Source: Aphanomyces cochlioides (lineage: Eukaryota; Oomycota; Saprolegniomycetes; Saprolegniales; Verrucalvaceae). From it: DNA of 64,000 bases. Shown one piece after another: positions 32,101 to 45,449 of the stretch. Position numbers and translations under genes: made by a program. The notes beneath the pieces are model-generated. The model worked only from the letters and a program-made list of their open reading frames with translations, was not told the origin of the DNA and did no database searches. Position 1 is the stretch's first letter. Each line of letters starts with the position of its first letter. The DNA lies in contig JAHQRK010000031.1 in the NCBI GenBank assembly GCA_019828595.1, positions 186,001 to 250,000 of the forward strand, in the 5' to 3' direction.

Positions 32101-34739
32101 TGTCGAAAACAAAATTTTTCATGGGAATAAGGCCACACATGACACAGGAAGGTCTATCCATCAGCCATGCACCGCTGGGTAATATTTCTTTCTGTAGAAA
32201 TAAAGCAGCTGTACCAGAAAATAGTAAATTTCCATTCGTCGACTGCCTCTTGTTGAAGCGTGGCCACACTTGCAATATGATGTATGAAAGAAGAATACAT
32301 ACCCCTTGGACAATGACTAAGTTAACAACATGATTTAGACTCCCAATTGATACTTCCCCACTATTGCACTCAATTTGAGATAGAGCAAAATCAATGACAC
32401 ACTCTCGGTTCAAATTGGAGACAGTCCGATTCTGAGATATAGCCACGTCAATCATGACCAAGGCGATCCAGCCTATCCAACCGCTCACTGGAGCGAAAAA
32501 TGGTACCCTATGCCTTGTAAGCAAGAGCAGCAAGTCGTGGATTACGTAGGAAATCCACATCGCCTCACTAGAAAGTGACATGGACTCAAATAGAGTGCGG
32601 GAGTTAGGTGCGAAATGAGATAGTCCATTCACAGTTTGCAATTTAAGAGGTGTCGTGCTCAGAAGGATAATCGCAGTAATTCCTCGAAGCAAAAGGAGGG
32701 GCGACCAAGCCACACTGCTCCAACAATTCGATTGAAGTAGAGTAAGTTGCGGCCGACAAAACGTCCACAGTCGACAACAATATAACTACTGACGACAATG
32801 CCCACAAATACCATGACAGAGCTAGCCAGAACAGATATCATCCATAGATATTGGCATGCACTTTTAGTCACTTCCAGCGGATCTGCTAAATTGACAAAAG
32901 GCTCATAAACGTCAGAGAGAGGCGGAATAATATTTGCGTCGCCTTCAAACGAAACCACTTCACGTGAGCCTTCAGCCCATTCGTACAAATACAACCAGCC
33001 AAAGAAATCCCACCGAAATGGATCGCCCAAAAGATTTTGTCGCAAAAGCAAGCCAGAATTGTCTGTAACGTTTACAGCAAACTGAAGTGTACTCACACCG
33101 AGCTGTACAATCTCCTTGTACGTTGAATTAATTAAAGCATCAAACCGAGGACTAGTTGCTGGATAAGCTTTACTGAGTTTACCAATTGCCAACATGGCCG
33201 GGGAAAGTGATGCTAAGCATAAGTTCTTCGATTTTGGACAAAGTTCACAAACAACCGAAGGTTTGAGATTTGAGCTTGTTAACCAAAGTGCAAAGAGCAC
33301 ATTGAGTGGTTTCAGTATCAACTCGTGTCGTTCTTCTTTAGTGCATGAGACAAAGAATGAGAAGAAGGACTGGACAAATGGAGTGGGCTGACGGATTAGA
33401 CACGTTGGATCGCCGCTCATGTACATAAATGATGAATCTTGCCATGATGATGGTACTGGATCGGTAGGAAGCGTTGATATTCTAGCCAATAGAGAGGCAA
33501 AGTCATCATCAGAAACAACGAGCTGCGAAACTAGTTGCCGAAATATTGAATACAAATTGCCAAGGGATGCAGGTACTCTGACATAGTAGAGATCGATCGA
33601 ATTCAAAGGACCAATTTGGTCGTGGATTAAATTGAATGTTGGTGTGTTTGGCGAATTCAGCAATCTTTCAAAATCCAGAGAGCAAGCGCTAGTATTTCCC
33701 GAGGAGCAAGATATACACGATATGCAAGTTGGAGTTCGCACAAGGCTATACCCTGATGCGCTTGCAGCACTGAAGTCTGACCAAGGACCCCAAAACATCC
33801 AATTTGTCGTCCAGAAGTATCCACGGTGATAAAACTGCATACGCTTGAGCGATATCGTTTGAGTAGCACCAAATGCATTCCGAACCATCAGAGTTTCGCA
33901 TACACCCCATGATACGGCGTTGGAGTATTGGACCACGTAAAGTCGTAGTCCTGCTTGCTGCCAATACGCCACTTCACTGTCCATTGATGAAAATGCGTAA
34001 GGTGTATTCGACAACCATCTTTGTCCCTCTGGTGTCTTGCGGAGAACGCTGGCCACTGTTTTGTTAAACATGTAGCCGAAATTACCAGAGATGAACGTGT
34101 TCCAATCGATGAGACGGCAAATAGACTCGTAATACATAGCAGCATTATCCTTGTAGCGTTCATAACATCGTTTCTGGCGCTTGTCCGTATGTGCAACTTC
34201 CCAAATTTGATTGAAATCAATCCAGGAGTACTGTGTGTTGATTTGGTAGGGCCCTGACGAACGGAAAAGGCCACGAATGACTGAGCGCAAATCGTAACTG
34301 TAAGCATCAACTACAACACGTGGATACAAAGATGATATCGAGATTGGTGTGGCGTAGTCTTTGAAGAGTCTTTGAAGACATTGTACATACTTGATGTGAG
34401 ATCAAATGTAGTGCTTGCGTTTCCAGCTAAATGAAGTTGGTCGTTGAACATATCAATTAAATATGACTGAGTCCCTGACACACTGAAATCGGCCCACCAT
34501 AAGTCATTAGCCATTGACGGGGCGAACAAGATCAAAGAGTACAGGCTTAGCGTAAGTGAGATCAAGAGATAAATCCATCCAAGAGCAGCCATCCAAATTT
34601 CACCTTTGGTCATATATAAAGTTGAAGGAAGCTTAAACGAGTTTTTGGACCAGGCACGAATTGGTGGCAAGATTGGAGGTGATCTCCGTGCTATGTCCTT
34701 GTGAGCATCAACAAGCTCGGTGGCATTTAGTGTCGTCAC
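29114..34739 (-). pseudogene. giant two-module membrane protein, decayed copy 2
   Basis: Homologous from end to end to the intact gene at 35293-41065 and in the same orientation, starting 554 bp beyond its stop codon. Lesions I can locate: an exact 11-bp tandem duplication (GTCTTTGAAGA twice, 34357-34378) shifting the frame after the NDLWW segment; loss of one base in a C run (near 32696-32701) inside GAVWLGRP/LLLLRG; an indel in an A6 run (31911-31916; T6 in the sense); a Trp-to-TGA stop (31287-31289) within EESEY.QSFG; and an in-frame TAA (29195-29197) in the last exon. Both conserved 3' introns are present and have proper borders (29593-29551, 43 nt; 29362-29318, 45 nt). Protein similarity remains high between lesions, so inactivation looks recent. 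Confidence 0.88.
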
Positions 34740-35292
34740 AATATCTTGGCTAGAAACAGGTGCACTTCATTGGTCATTGCGCAAGACAAATATCACGATA
34801 CAACAAGTTGTCTGTGGCGTCACTGCAGTGTCCCCACGAAACAGTTAAAGAGTTACGCAAATTGACGACACTTCATTGGACCAAATGCGAAAGAAAACTC
34901 GATTTGCTCGTAAAGTCAGAGAATTTGTTCTAACGACTGACAAATATATTCTTTTGGCACAATCACACTAACCCCAATCTAACAAGGCACGAAAACAGTG
35001 AACATTAAAAAGAAGCCATCAGCCCTGGGGTTCAAAATGTCCTAATATCACCCCTGGACAACATGATAGCAATAGAAACTTCTATTGGTTTTCGAAGGCA
35101 GCTGAGAGCACTAAACCAAATGCGTGCGATTCTGGGTTTAGTACTAATACTACTCTGCTGGCAACCTTCAGCATCAAACTACAAGCTATTGTAGCTCCTA
35201 ACTTATTGGTGTTTCACAAGATGCAACACGTTAGACAGAAGGAAATGATTTCTTCACGCCAGCACGATTATGACGATACAACTTTTTTTCCT
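34740..35292. other. intergenic spacer between the two tandem copies
   Basis: No gene. It holds the 5' flank of copy 2 and the 3' flank of copy 1. No obvious initiator match close to 34739. Confidence 0.5.
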
Positions 35293-38200
35293 CTAGCTTG
35301 GAAGTGGAATAGCCGTGAGCAAATGGCGCTTCCCAGTTTGTTCAAGTGTCACTTGTTTTTCTTTTGGTACTTCGAGAACAAAAAGCCGCCAGATTTTTAG
35401 GTCAAAAAGAAAAATGGTATTGGCAAATCGAACGGACAAAATTCCATTGATTGCAGCTGAGGAAGGGTCAATGCAGTAGTCCTAGTCATAAAAAATATTG
35501 AAGTGAATATAATGAAAAGGAATGATTATTACTTCGTCGTGCATCCAGTAATCACGCTGGAACATATACTTTGCAGAGGCCGATAAAAAGAACGATGTTT
35601 GATGCGATGGCGGAAGTGTTGGACGGCGGAGACGTTCGTAAATGTAACACACGATAATGGATCCGATGCAAATTGCAACCAAGGACACAAGTCGTCCAAA
35701 ACTTCCGATAGAAATTGTGCCTATACATTTTTGGTCTTTCAAGATTTTCAACGATATTAAGCTTACCGCTAGTGCACACGAGCTGAAAATCTACGTGAAC
35801 AAATTTGCACTCACGTTGCACCGTAGCTTTGTGGCTAGGAGGCGATAACATGGACAGTAGAGCTGCAGCACCCCAAACGATTGTTGTACACTTTATCACA
35901 TACGCTGTCGTATACTGAGCGGTAAAAACCACTAGAATATCATTGAGAACGTATCCCAACCAAGATACTTCCCCCGCAGCAAGAAACATCTTAAATAATA
36001 TGAGCGCACGATCGCCTGAGCTTTCATTCAGAAGTTGTGTAGAGTCAACCAAGTGCCAAACGTTATTTGTATTCTCGAGCAACAAAACTTGTGTGCTGAG
36101 TAAACAAATGGCAGCCATACTGCGGATGAAGAGAAACGTGCGGCCAATCCAAACAACACCAACCACCCGATTTATTTCAAAGAGATTCCACCCTTCGACG
36201 TGGCCTTTATTGATAAAAAGATAAATTGAAGCAAGTGTTGCCACGCACATTATAATGCCAGTCACGTAAAGGCAGACATAACGAATGTAGTGGGCAACAT
36301 TTACTGGGAGTTCCAGTGGGTTCACCAAAGTAGTGATGTCATCGTAATGTGTTGTCATGATGTTAGCCACATCGAGGTCTCCTTGAATTGAAATTACTTC
36401 TCGACTGTTTGTTGCCCATTCCATGGCTAGGAGCCACGCAGCGTAGTGAAAAGTTGGGTATACTGGATCAAATATTTGGTGTCTCATGATGATGATAGTG
36501 TTATTCATGGTTTTGCCATATTGGTTGATTTCTATTGACATTGCTTGCATATCCGTTTGGGCTATTCTTGCCATCAATTGGAGTTTAATTAGCAACGCTG
36601 GATCGAAGAGAGATTCGTTGAGAAATAGACGCATTGACGGTAGAAGGAGGTTGTCCACACATGATGACTGACTGAATTGTGTTATAGTCGAGCATATTCC
36701 ATCTGTATCATTCGTCTTAATGAAGTTGGAACCAATCGCGGCAGCATGGCGGAACGACGAGGGAAGTCTCATTTCCTCAGCAAGTGTATTGGCACAACCG
36801 GTGAAGGCGCCAGTCAAAACAAACAACCCACCGCCCTCGGATGTTGAAGGTAACTCTTTGCACAACAGGTTTCCACCAACTGTCCTTGGTGCTGTAGAAT
36901 TTGACCAAAACCAAGGAGGTGGCATAAATACTATACGAAGAAGACTGTAAGGGCTTAGGTAAATTCTGGCGAAATCGGCAGACTGCACGCATAATTGAGA
37001 TAAAATGTCAAAGTAATTATTAGCAAATGTCATCAATGACTGAGGCACTGGCACACGTTTTAGATCCACGGATCCAAAGGGCCCGATGGTTTTACGGAAC
37101 GCACTGAGCGCACTGTTATCCAGATCCGCATTACTGAAAGTTCCATTTTCTACCAAGATCGACTCCATCGTACGATTCGAAAAGGCAAACTTGTCGTCTT
37201 GACGAATTAAACTAGACCTGTACATCGAAGTAGATGAACTCGTGACAGCCCAAAGATCACTGGCAAATCCCCAATACATTTTCATACTTGCCTGCCTTGC
37301 AAGATTAAATGTCCCGTTTGTGTACTTGAGAGTCATGGGATAAGTAATACCAAAAGCATTTTGTATGCCAAATGTTTCAATGATTCCAAGAGTTTTATAA
37401 TTTTGCCAATCTGTTCTATATTCTGTCACACCAAACGACTTCCAATAGTTGACTTCATCTGCTTCAGACGTTCTCACAGATTGAACATTTGTCCACCACA
37501 CCAATCCATCAGGTGTCTTGCTTAATGGTGAAGCAAAAGCCGACTCAAGAGAAGATCCCCAGCAAGATCGGAGCTGAGGCCATTTTATATTGCGCAGCAT
37601 AGACTCCAAGTAAACAGCAGCATTTGTTGAGTAGATTTTCTCACAGCGGGTCTGTCTAGCTGCAGAGTTGGCCATTTCCCACTTCTTCTCGAAGTCTAGC
37701 CAGCAATATTGAGATGATATCCATGGAGCCAAACATGCATCCATGACACGCAGACCATGGATGATTGTAGCAATATCGCTTCCATCGGTCAAGAGTAAGT
37801 GGGATAAGTACAATGGCTTGATTATTCTTGGAACACCTGGAGATAAAGAGATGGTGTAATTGGCGTCGTCGATAAATTTATCATCCGAAATTGTGACACT
37901 TCCAATGTGAGGCCTCATGCTGAGCTGCGTATTAAAAAGCCTTGTCACGAATACGTGCTCTCTTGAGGCATTGTAGTTGGCCCACCAGAAGTCATTTGCC
38001 ATATTAGAACTGGTCAGAGATAGATATGTAATGCTTCCAAAAATAGTCGAAAATACGTAGATTAATCCAGAAAGTGTAATGAGGCGGCGTGTCAAGGTAA
38101 TTGAGGAATCCACTGAAACAATCGGGGGACCACAATCCTTAAATTTCTTTTCATCGGTTTTCAAGTATAACTTAGCACGATGAAACATTTTCATGCCCCA

Positions 38201-41065
38201 CTTAATCTGTGATGTCTGAGATGCACTGTCTGGAACCAACAACCACAGTTTCAGATCAAATATCGACCTTTGAAATGTGATGAGACCACACATGACACAA
38301 GACGCACGATCTAATATCCAGTCCTCATTTTTGGATTGGTTGTGGAGGAATCCCAAGGCAGTACCTGACAGAAGCAGGTGACCAGTAGCAAATCTAACTT
38401 GAGTTTTCCGTATCCTATTGAATACTTGCGCCACAAAAACTGCTACAACCACGCTGACAACTTGAATGAGGACAATCAATGTGGTGCGATTACTGCTGCC
38501 AACTTCTATGTCGCCACTAGTACATGCAATCTTCTTGCTGACAAAATCAATGCTGCATTTTCTTTTCAAGTTTGCAGTAATCCGATACGGTGATGCGATA
38601 TCAATACCAACCACAGTTATCCAAGCAACATAAGAAGCCAAAGGGGCTACGTAACTATTCGACTTGCGAGTCAGAATAAGCAAAAAGTCGTAGGTAATAT
38701 ATGTGATCCAAGTAGATTCTCCAGCGACAAGCATCGTTTCGAATAAAGAGCGAGGATTAAACTCAAAGTGGGTATATCCATGGTTGGTTTGAAAACTCAA
38801 CGGGGAAGTAGACAAGAGTATTATAGCAGTCAAACTGCGCACAAAAAGCAATGGTCGGTTCAGCCAAACAGCACCAACTACACGGTTAAACTGAAACAAA
38901 TTGCGACCAACAATTCGACCTCGCAGTAGGAGGGTATAAATTCCAACGAGAATGCCTACGCTAACCAAGACAGTGGTAACAACGACTGTGACAGCCCAAA
39001 GGTATCTACAAGCATTGTTCTGTATCTCCAACTTTTGTGCTTCGTCGATAATTGGATCATACTTGTCTGATATAAGTGGAATAATGTTGGCATCGCCTTC
39101 AAAAGACACAACTTCTCGATAGCCTTGGACCCAATCATATACATACATCCACCCGAAAAAATCCCATTGAGCAGCAGCTTGTCCCCCTAGAATTGTTTGA
39201 TTCAAGAAAACATTGGAGAAATCCGACGAATTGACAGCGAATTGAATTATGCTCAATTCCATTTTTGAAATTTCAGTGTAAGCGGCTTGAATGATTGGAT
39301 GGAAAGAGCCATTACTTGGAGGAAAAGTTTGTCCGAAGACATTCGCAGCCTTGGTAGTCTGACTAAATACTAATGAGCAAGATGCATTATCAGTTGGGCA
39401 TATATTGCACACAGATGCGTTTGTAGTCTGAATTGTAGCCCATAATGCAAAAAGAGTATTGTAAGCCGTATGCAGAATGAATTGACTTTTTTCAACAGTA
39501 CAAGACACGTCGAACGCAAAGGACGTCTGCACAGAACTGCTTGGCTGACGAAAGAGACAGGATGGATCACCTCCCATGTATAGTAAAGCAGGATCAGACC
39601 AAGACGGAGGAACTGGGTCTGACGATAACGTTGGCACAGCAGATATGGCGGTTGCAAAAGAATCATTTGATAAAATCAGCTGAGTCACAAGCCTTCGAAA
39701 GGTTGTGTACAATTTTACCAGCGAGGATGGTGCTGGAATAAAGTACATATCGATCGAATTCAGCGGTCCAATGTTGCTATGGACAAGTTGAAACATTGGC
39801 GTATCGGGTAAGTACAAATACATTTCATAGTTTGGATAGCAATTCACTGCATCAGGATTCCAAACTGGATCACAAGGATCACAAGTGTAATTATCAGGAC
39901 TTGCCACGTAGTCGGAATAGTTACAAGGAGGCGTAAATCGTTGGTTATTGGGATGATTTAGCAAGTAGCTGTATCCATAATACGCGCCGTAATCAATATC
40001 ATTCCACAGTCCAAAGTACATCCATATCGTCGTCCAGCCACCAGATCTGTATTGGGAAATTGTACGTTTGGTTGTGAAGGCTTGTGTTACACCAAGTGCA
40101 TTTTGAATCCCCATCGTCTCGCTCATGCCGTACAAGTAGCTGTTTGTAAACTGAACAGCATACCGAGTAATACCAGCTTGACGCCAAAATGCAACTTCCG
40201 AGTCGACATCAACGAACGAATATGGAGTATTTGTAAGCCAGGCTTGGCCTTCAGGCGTCTTGCTCAATGGATCACCGATAGTAATGTTGAAAGAATTTCC
40301 AAACCTTCCATTGAGCCACTTGTTCCAGTCAACAAGGCGGACAAATGGTTCGTAATAGACGGCACCATTGTTAGTATACCGCGCATAGCATCGTTTCTGA
40401 CGTAACACTGTGTGAGCAACTTCCCAAGTACGATTGAAATCAATCCAGCAGTACTGTGTGGTCACCCAATCTGGGCCAGCAGTTTGACGGAGTGCGATGA
40501 CGAGCGTTGCTAAATTGAACGACATCACATTGAATGTAAGTCGTGGGTAAACGGGAGAGCTTTCAATTGGAGTGTAAAACTGGGTATAGTCTTTCTCGAT
40601 GCCATATATGTTAGATGTGAGGTCAATAGACACTGTTTGGTTGCGAGCAAGATTGAGCTGTGCATTGAAGACGTCCATCAAGTAGGATTGGACTCCAGAA
40701 ACATTGAAACCACTCCACCACAGATCATTAGCCATGAATGGCGACAGATAGCCCAAGTAATACGAGCTCAATATGAGCGTAAGAACAAGGTAGAGTAATC
40801 CAACCATGCATTCGGCGACCTCAGCAGTAGTCATCGAGTTGTCATATGTGTTTTCTTGATTCGTCGACTTTTCTTTACTTGCTTGGATGCTCTTGGATGC
40901 AGGAACAAGCTCAGCATTATTCACGAGTGACAATCTTGGTCCCGCCGTTTTGTCGGGATCGATGGGTTGAATTTTATTGCCTTGAGGCGCGCTTTGAGTA
41001 TTACCAGCACCATTGATGTCGCTGGCAGTAGGTTTCATGCGCGTGGTTGCCAGGAAAGCCCTCAA
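35293..41065 (-). CDS. giant two-module multi-pass membrane protein, intact copy (family unrecognised)
   Basis: Three exons: 41065-35767, 35720-35533 and 35481-35293, with introns of 46 and 51 nt (GTAAGC..TATAG; GTAATA..ACTAG). Product about 1,891 residues (1,882 if the ATG at 41038 is used). The two halves are diverged duplicates. Each has an entry helix; NDLWW or NDFWW (about 112 and 1022); a large predicted lumenal/extracellular part with many N-x-S/T sites and paired motifs (QYCWIDF / QYCWLDF, LSKTPEG / LSKTPDG); a SREVVSFEGD or SREVISIQGD box (about 648 and 1551); a bundle of membrane helices; and a cytosolic end with DLKLWLL or DLKIWRL. The last exon supplies the second DLK[LI]W box, so the intron model completes the symmetry. 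I recognise no named family. It may be a transporter-like or surface protein, but no function can be read from sequence. Confidence 0.85.
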
Positions 41066-41561
41066 TGAGATTGTCGCGACCTTTCAGATTTTGAAACTGA
41101 TATCCCTGGATGAAACGCACAGCCCCTTCACTTTTAGAAGCTTTACTTTACACCTTTGTTCAGACAGTCAATCCAACACAAACTAGTGCAGCATGGCTTG
41201 CCAAGCATCCATCGGTACCTGAACTCTCGTTTCCAAGCGTCTTGACATAACAGTAGTTACGCATCGGGCTATATCACAACGTAGCATATTCCTTAAAGCA
41301 TCATGACAATTGAGTTCGTTCAATCTCTTGGAACATGGTCTTTAAGCGAAGAAATCCTTGAAACGAAACCTCATTAGACACCGGAGGAGGCCATATAATT
41401 GTAGGTGAATGATAATTCCATGTCTCTGGGTAAAAGCGAACGAATGAGTAAACCACTGGCCAAGATTTCACTCGTAGCCAGCGCTACCGTCAGTTGAGTG
41501 ACTTGTACAGCTTTGGAAGGAAATTGCTGGCTCACGGTGCTTCCGTCGATATGATAAACGA
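41066..41561. other. 5' flank of the giant gene and hAT target flank
   Basis: No confirmed gene. A short open stretch (41494-41561) reads KLLAHGASVDMINE, vaguely ankyrin-like, and would continue past the hAT insertion, but it is far too short to call. Confidence 0.35.
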
Positions 41562-41569
41562 GGTGTACA

Positions 41570-43627
41570 CAGACATTCCGAAAAAATTATTTGCAAAGAA
41601 ATTATTCCATATTTTTTTCTCAAATTCAATATTCTATTTTTTAATCAAGGAAAATAATTTATTCTATTCTCAAAGCAAAACAAATAAATTATTCTATTCT
41701 TTCGGTCAACAAAATAAATTATTCAATTTGTTGAAATTGAACTCATTTTTGATGCTTCAACAAATCACTTCACAATGATACAACAAATTCATCTTCGAAG
41801 ATCCTTGGAGCTCCTTTGCATCCTGATGCTTCCCAGCACATCCCAATAGACGTTAGGCATAAGATGTAACATTTTCAAATTGTCAATACGCTCGCTACTT
41901 CCTCATTATGGTGTCCTCTGCTGTGCCGTTGCACAAGGGAAAAGAGCTTGCAATGCAATACTTCGACCGTCAAAGTCCCGGCAGTCCAACATGGATATGC
42001 CGCGCATGCCCCACCAAAATTACAGTTACTGGCAATGGCTACAGTGATTTGTGTTCACATATTACATCGAAACACAGCGAGTATGTCAACCTTGTAAAGG
42101 ACAGGGACACCAACAAGTCTTTGTGATTGAAACACTGGGCTTCATCGAAAGCAAAAACTCTTTATGGATGGATGGAATGGATTTGTTGTGGCTTGTACCC
42201 CTTTTCGTTATGTGAGGATAGCTTGGTGCGAAAGTACACCTCGCTTGAGCCCATTGGTCATGACACGTCTACGAAATACTCGCACTTAACAACTGTACTG
42301 GTGGAGAAGAAGATTGCTGCTGTGCTGCCATCCAAATTTGCTTTGGTGTTTGATGGATGGAGTGCGCACTCATCTCACTGGGTCGCTGTTTTTGCAACAT
42401 TTCCTTTGTCCAAGAAATCCGGAAAAAATCCTTCGGATAAGTCAATTTTATCCGGAAATATATCCGGATATGACAGTGTGCTCCTGGTATTCTCTTCGAT
42501 GAACGAAAATGGATCCCAGACGGCTTCTGCGCACAAAGACTTCTTTGACTACGTTTTTGCATTTTATGGAAAAGATTGGACAAATGTGGCTGCTGTGATT
42601 GGATATAATTGCTCTACAAACTTGGCCTTTTCTCGGCTTTGTGGTGTGCCAATAATTGGATGTGCTAGTCACCGGTTCAATTTGGGTGTGAATCTCATTT
42701 TGGGGGACCCCTGCCATGTACTTGGTATGGTTAACAGTATTATGGTGAAGCTTTCGTACTCCCTACCTGCTGCAAAGCTACGGAAGTTTACTCATTTGAC
42801 CGCAAAAACTCGAAACACGACACGCTGGAGTTCGACCTTTCAAATAGTTGAGCGTTATGTGCTGATTAAAGATTTCCTTCGTCCTTTGCAAGAAATGGAT
42901 GTGGATATGGTGCTTCTTAGTCCACGACAGGAACGTGAGCTTCTTCAGCTGCTTGACACTCTGCGTAAGCTCGATGATGTTACGAAAGGTCTCCAGCAGG
43001 ACCGCACAAGCGTGAAGGATTTGCGTCTTGCGTTTGATCTGGTTATTCAGGATTATCCAATTATGGGCCGTAAAATTGCATCTAATAGTGAGATAGTTCA
43101 ATCTCCCGAATTCGAAACTGCTATTGTGAAAGTTCAACTCGGCGACGTTTTTAGCTTGACCGACGCCGAACGTGCAAGCATTGAGCATTTATGTGATCCT
43201 CAGAGCTCTATGTATGATGATGAAGACCGCTCGAATCATCTTGGCTATTTTGAGCGGTCTTCGAAGCGACAAAAGCGAAGTCAAGGCCGCGGTTACCTCG
43301 ATTTGGAGTTTCTGTTGCCCACCTCGAACATTTGTGAACGTTTCTTCTCTCGCGCCAAGCATGCCCTGGGCGCTCGACGAGGCAGGATTCTTCCTCAGAA
43401 CTTCGAATCTGAAATGTTTCTCTGTGTCAATTCGGAATTGTGGGGTGTCATGGACATTGAGAAGCTGCTTCAAGAGAATCATGAGAATAATTCTGTTTTG
43501 GACGAATAAATAATTCATTTTGGCAGAGACATAGAATAAATTATTCTATTCTTTCTATGCTTTGAATAAATAATGAAATTCTTTTCTTCGAATAAATGTA
43601 TTCCGAATTATATTTTCGAAATGTCTG
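41570..43627 (+). mobile_element. hAT transposon with 8-bp target duplication
   Basis: A 2,058-bp element. The ends are inverted repeats beginning CAGACATT[CT]CGAAAA (41570 and, reversed, 43627). They are flanked on both sides by the identical 8-mer GGTGTACA (41562-41569 and 43628-43635), the diagnostic hAT target duplication. Subterminal regions are rich in AATAAATTATTCTATTC-type repeats in both orientations. The interior holds a BED-finger/hAT transposase frame. Confidence 0.93.
41908..43509 (+). pseudogene. hAT transposase with BED zinc finger, one in-frame stop
   Basis: The first 72 codons contain a BED-type zinc finger (WICRACPTKI..DLCSHITSKHSEYV). After a single TGA at 42124-42126 the same frame continues open for 460 codons: FALVFDGWSAHSSHWVAVFA (RNase H-like core, first Asp), CASHRFNLGVN, KTRNTTRWSST and a C-terminal dimerisation segment (YLDLEFLLPTSNICERFFSRAKHALG). 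Apart from the stop, the length and motif order match hAT transposases. I would expect one substitution to have inactivated it. Ends and target duplication are intact. Recoding or sequencing error at the stop cannot be excluded. Confidence 0.88.
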
Positions 43628-43768
43628 GGTGTACATCTTGTTGAAGATTGGGGTTGAAGGGGTTGTATAATTCATTTTTTGTATAAATCACCCAGATGGA
43701 TTAACACACCCGATTGCCCAAATGCAATGGTGGTCATCGACCAAAAAAAGATTCCACGACAAAAAGGC

Positions 43769-44926
43769 ATGGCTGGCGACGGCAACAAGCGTCTCGATTT
43801 GGATCAACCTCGATGGGATCAAAGCACGTTTGAAGGTCGAGCTAAGCATTTCTTCACGACGACGAATCCTTTGAACGTCCTTGCCACGGATGAGCAATTG
43901 GACGCCGCCAAGACGTTGGTCGAGCAATACAAGTACGTTGGAACCAGTGGCTAGGATCTGACTAGTGTCACAGACAAGGAAAGGAGCCTGCCGGCACGAC
44001 AGACGAGCAAGTATGGGAGGCTAAGCACTTGTACGACTCAGCGTTTCACCCAGATACGGGCGAAAAGAACTTTATCCTTGGTCGTATGTCTTTCCAAGTG
44101 CCAGGAAACATGGTCATCACGGGCTGCATGATGGCTTTTTACCGCTCGACGCCCGCTGTCGTCTTTTGGCAGGTTGTTTTCATGATGTCGTTGGTGTCTG
44201 ACTCTCGAAGTAGTTTATGAATCAAACGTTTAACTCGATTGTCAACTACACCAACCGTAACGCCAGCACGGGCGTGACTACCGAGCAATTGCTTCAAGCG
44301 TATGCCGCAGCCTCGACGATGTCGGTTGCAACCGCCGTTGGCCTCAACAAGTTTATTGCGGCACGCCCAAAATTGAATGCTGGTATCGTCGGCCGCTTTG
44401 TGCCTCTCATGGCTGTTGCCGCGGCCAACTGGGTCAACATTCCATTGATGCGACAGCAGGAACTCATCAATGGCATTGCCGTCGAGACTGCTGGTATGAC
44501 CTCCGCCGTTATTTCTTTATAAGTTTGATGGTATGTCTGTAGATGGCAATGTGATTGGCAAGAGCAAAGTTGCGGCACAAACAGCTGTGCTCCAAGTCGT
44601 GCCTTCTCGCATCTTGATGGCTGTGCCCGGTATGGTGATTCCCCCCGTTGTGATCGCGGCGTTGGAAAAGGGTCCATTGAAGCGCATGCCCGCTCTGTCG
44701 GCGCCAATCATGGTGCTTCTTACCGGTACGACTCGTTTGATACATGAGAATATTGACGTTTTGCTATTGTACAGGTGTATGCTTGAGCTTCTCGACTCCT
44801 CTTTGCTGTGCTTTGTTCCCTCAAAAGAGCTCCATCTCCACGTCTGCATTGGAACCTGAATTACAAGCCATTGTCAATCGTAGCTTTCCTGAAACGACCC
44901 AAGTCTACTACAACAAGGGCTTGTAA
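43769..44926 (+). CDS. sideroflexin (mitochondrial serine transporter family)
   Basis: Five exons: 43769-43932, 43974-44172, 44214-44493, 44543-44725 and 44775-44926, with introns of 39-49 nt. Their removal gives a continuous 325-residue protein, the usual sideroflexin length. Markers in order: [107 protein letters not shown] and [11 protein letters not shown]. Family members are multi-pass inner-membrane carriers that import serine for one-carbon metabolism. The start is chosen as [10 protein letters not shown] because homology begins there. The gene converges on UFM1, with stop codons 74 bp apart. Confidence 0.95.
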
Positions 44927-45000
44927 ATCGCATCAACCTTTGCTAGTAGATAACAATAGAGAACTCGTTTCGTGCGCAACAATGTGTTGGGTGGTCACTT

Positions 45001-45374
<374 letters not shown>

Positions 45375-45449
45375 ACCTGAAGCAGCCCTATTCCATCCAC
45401 ACGCGGTATGTTAGCCTTTCTGTCCTGTCAGTTCATCGTACATCAAGAA

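Noticed and set aside
35206..35400. Plus-strand 64-codon open frame
   Set aside because: It is antisense to the last exon of the giant gene, whose homology is conserved in all three copies.
41494..41569. Ankyrin-like KLLAHGASVDMINE fragment at the hAT target site
   Set aside because: A single partial repeat with a stop upstream; not enough to call a gene or a relic.
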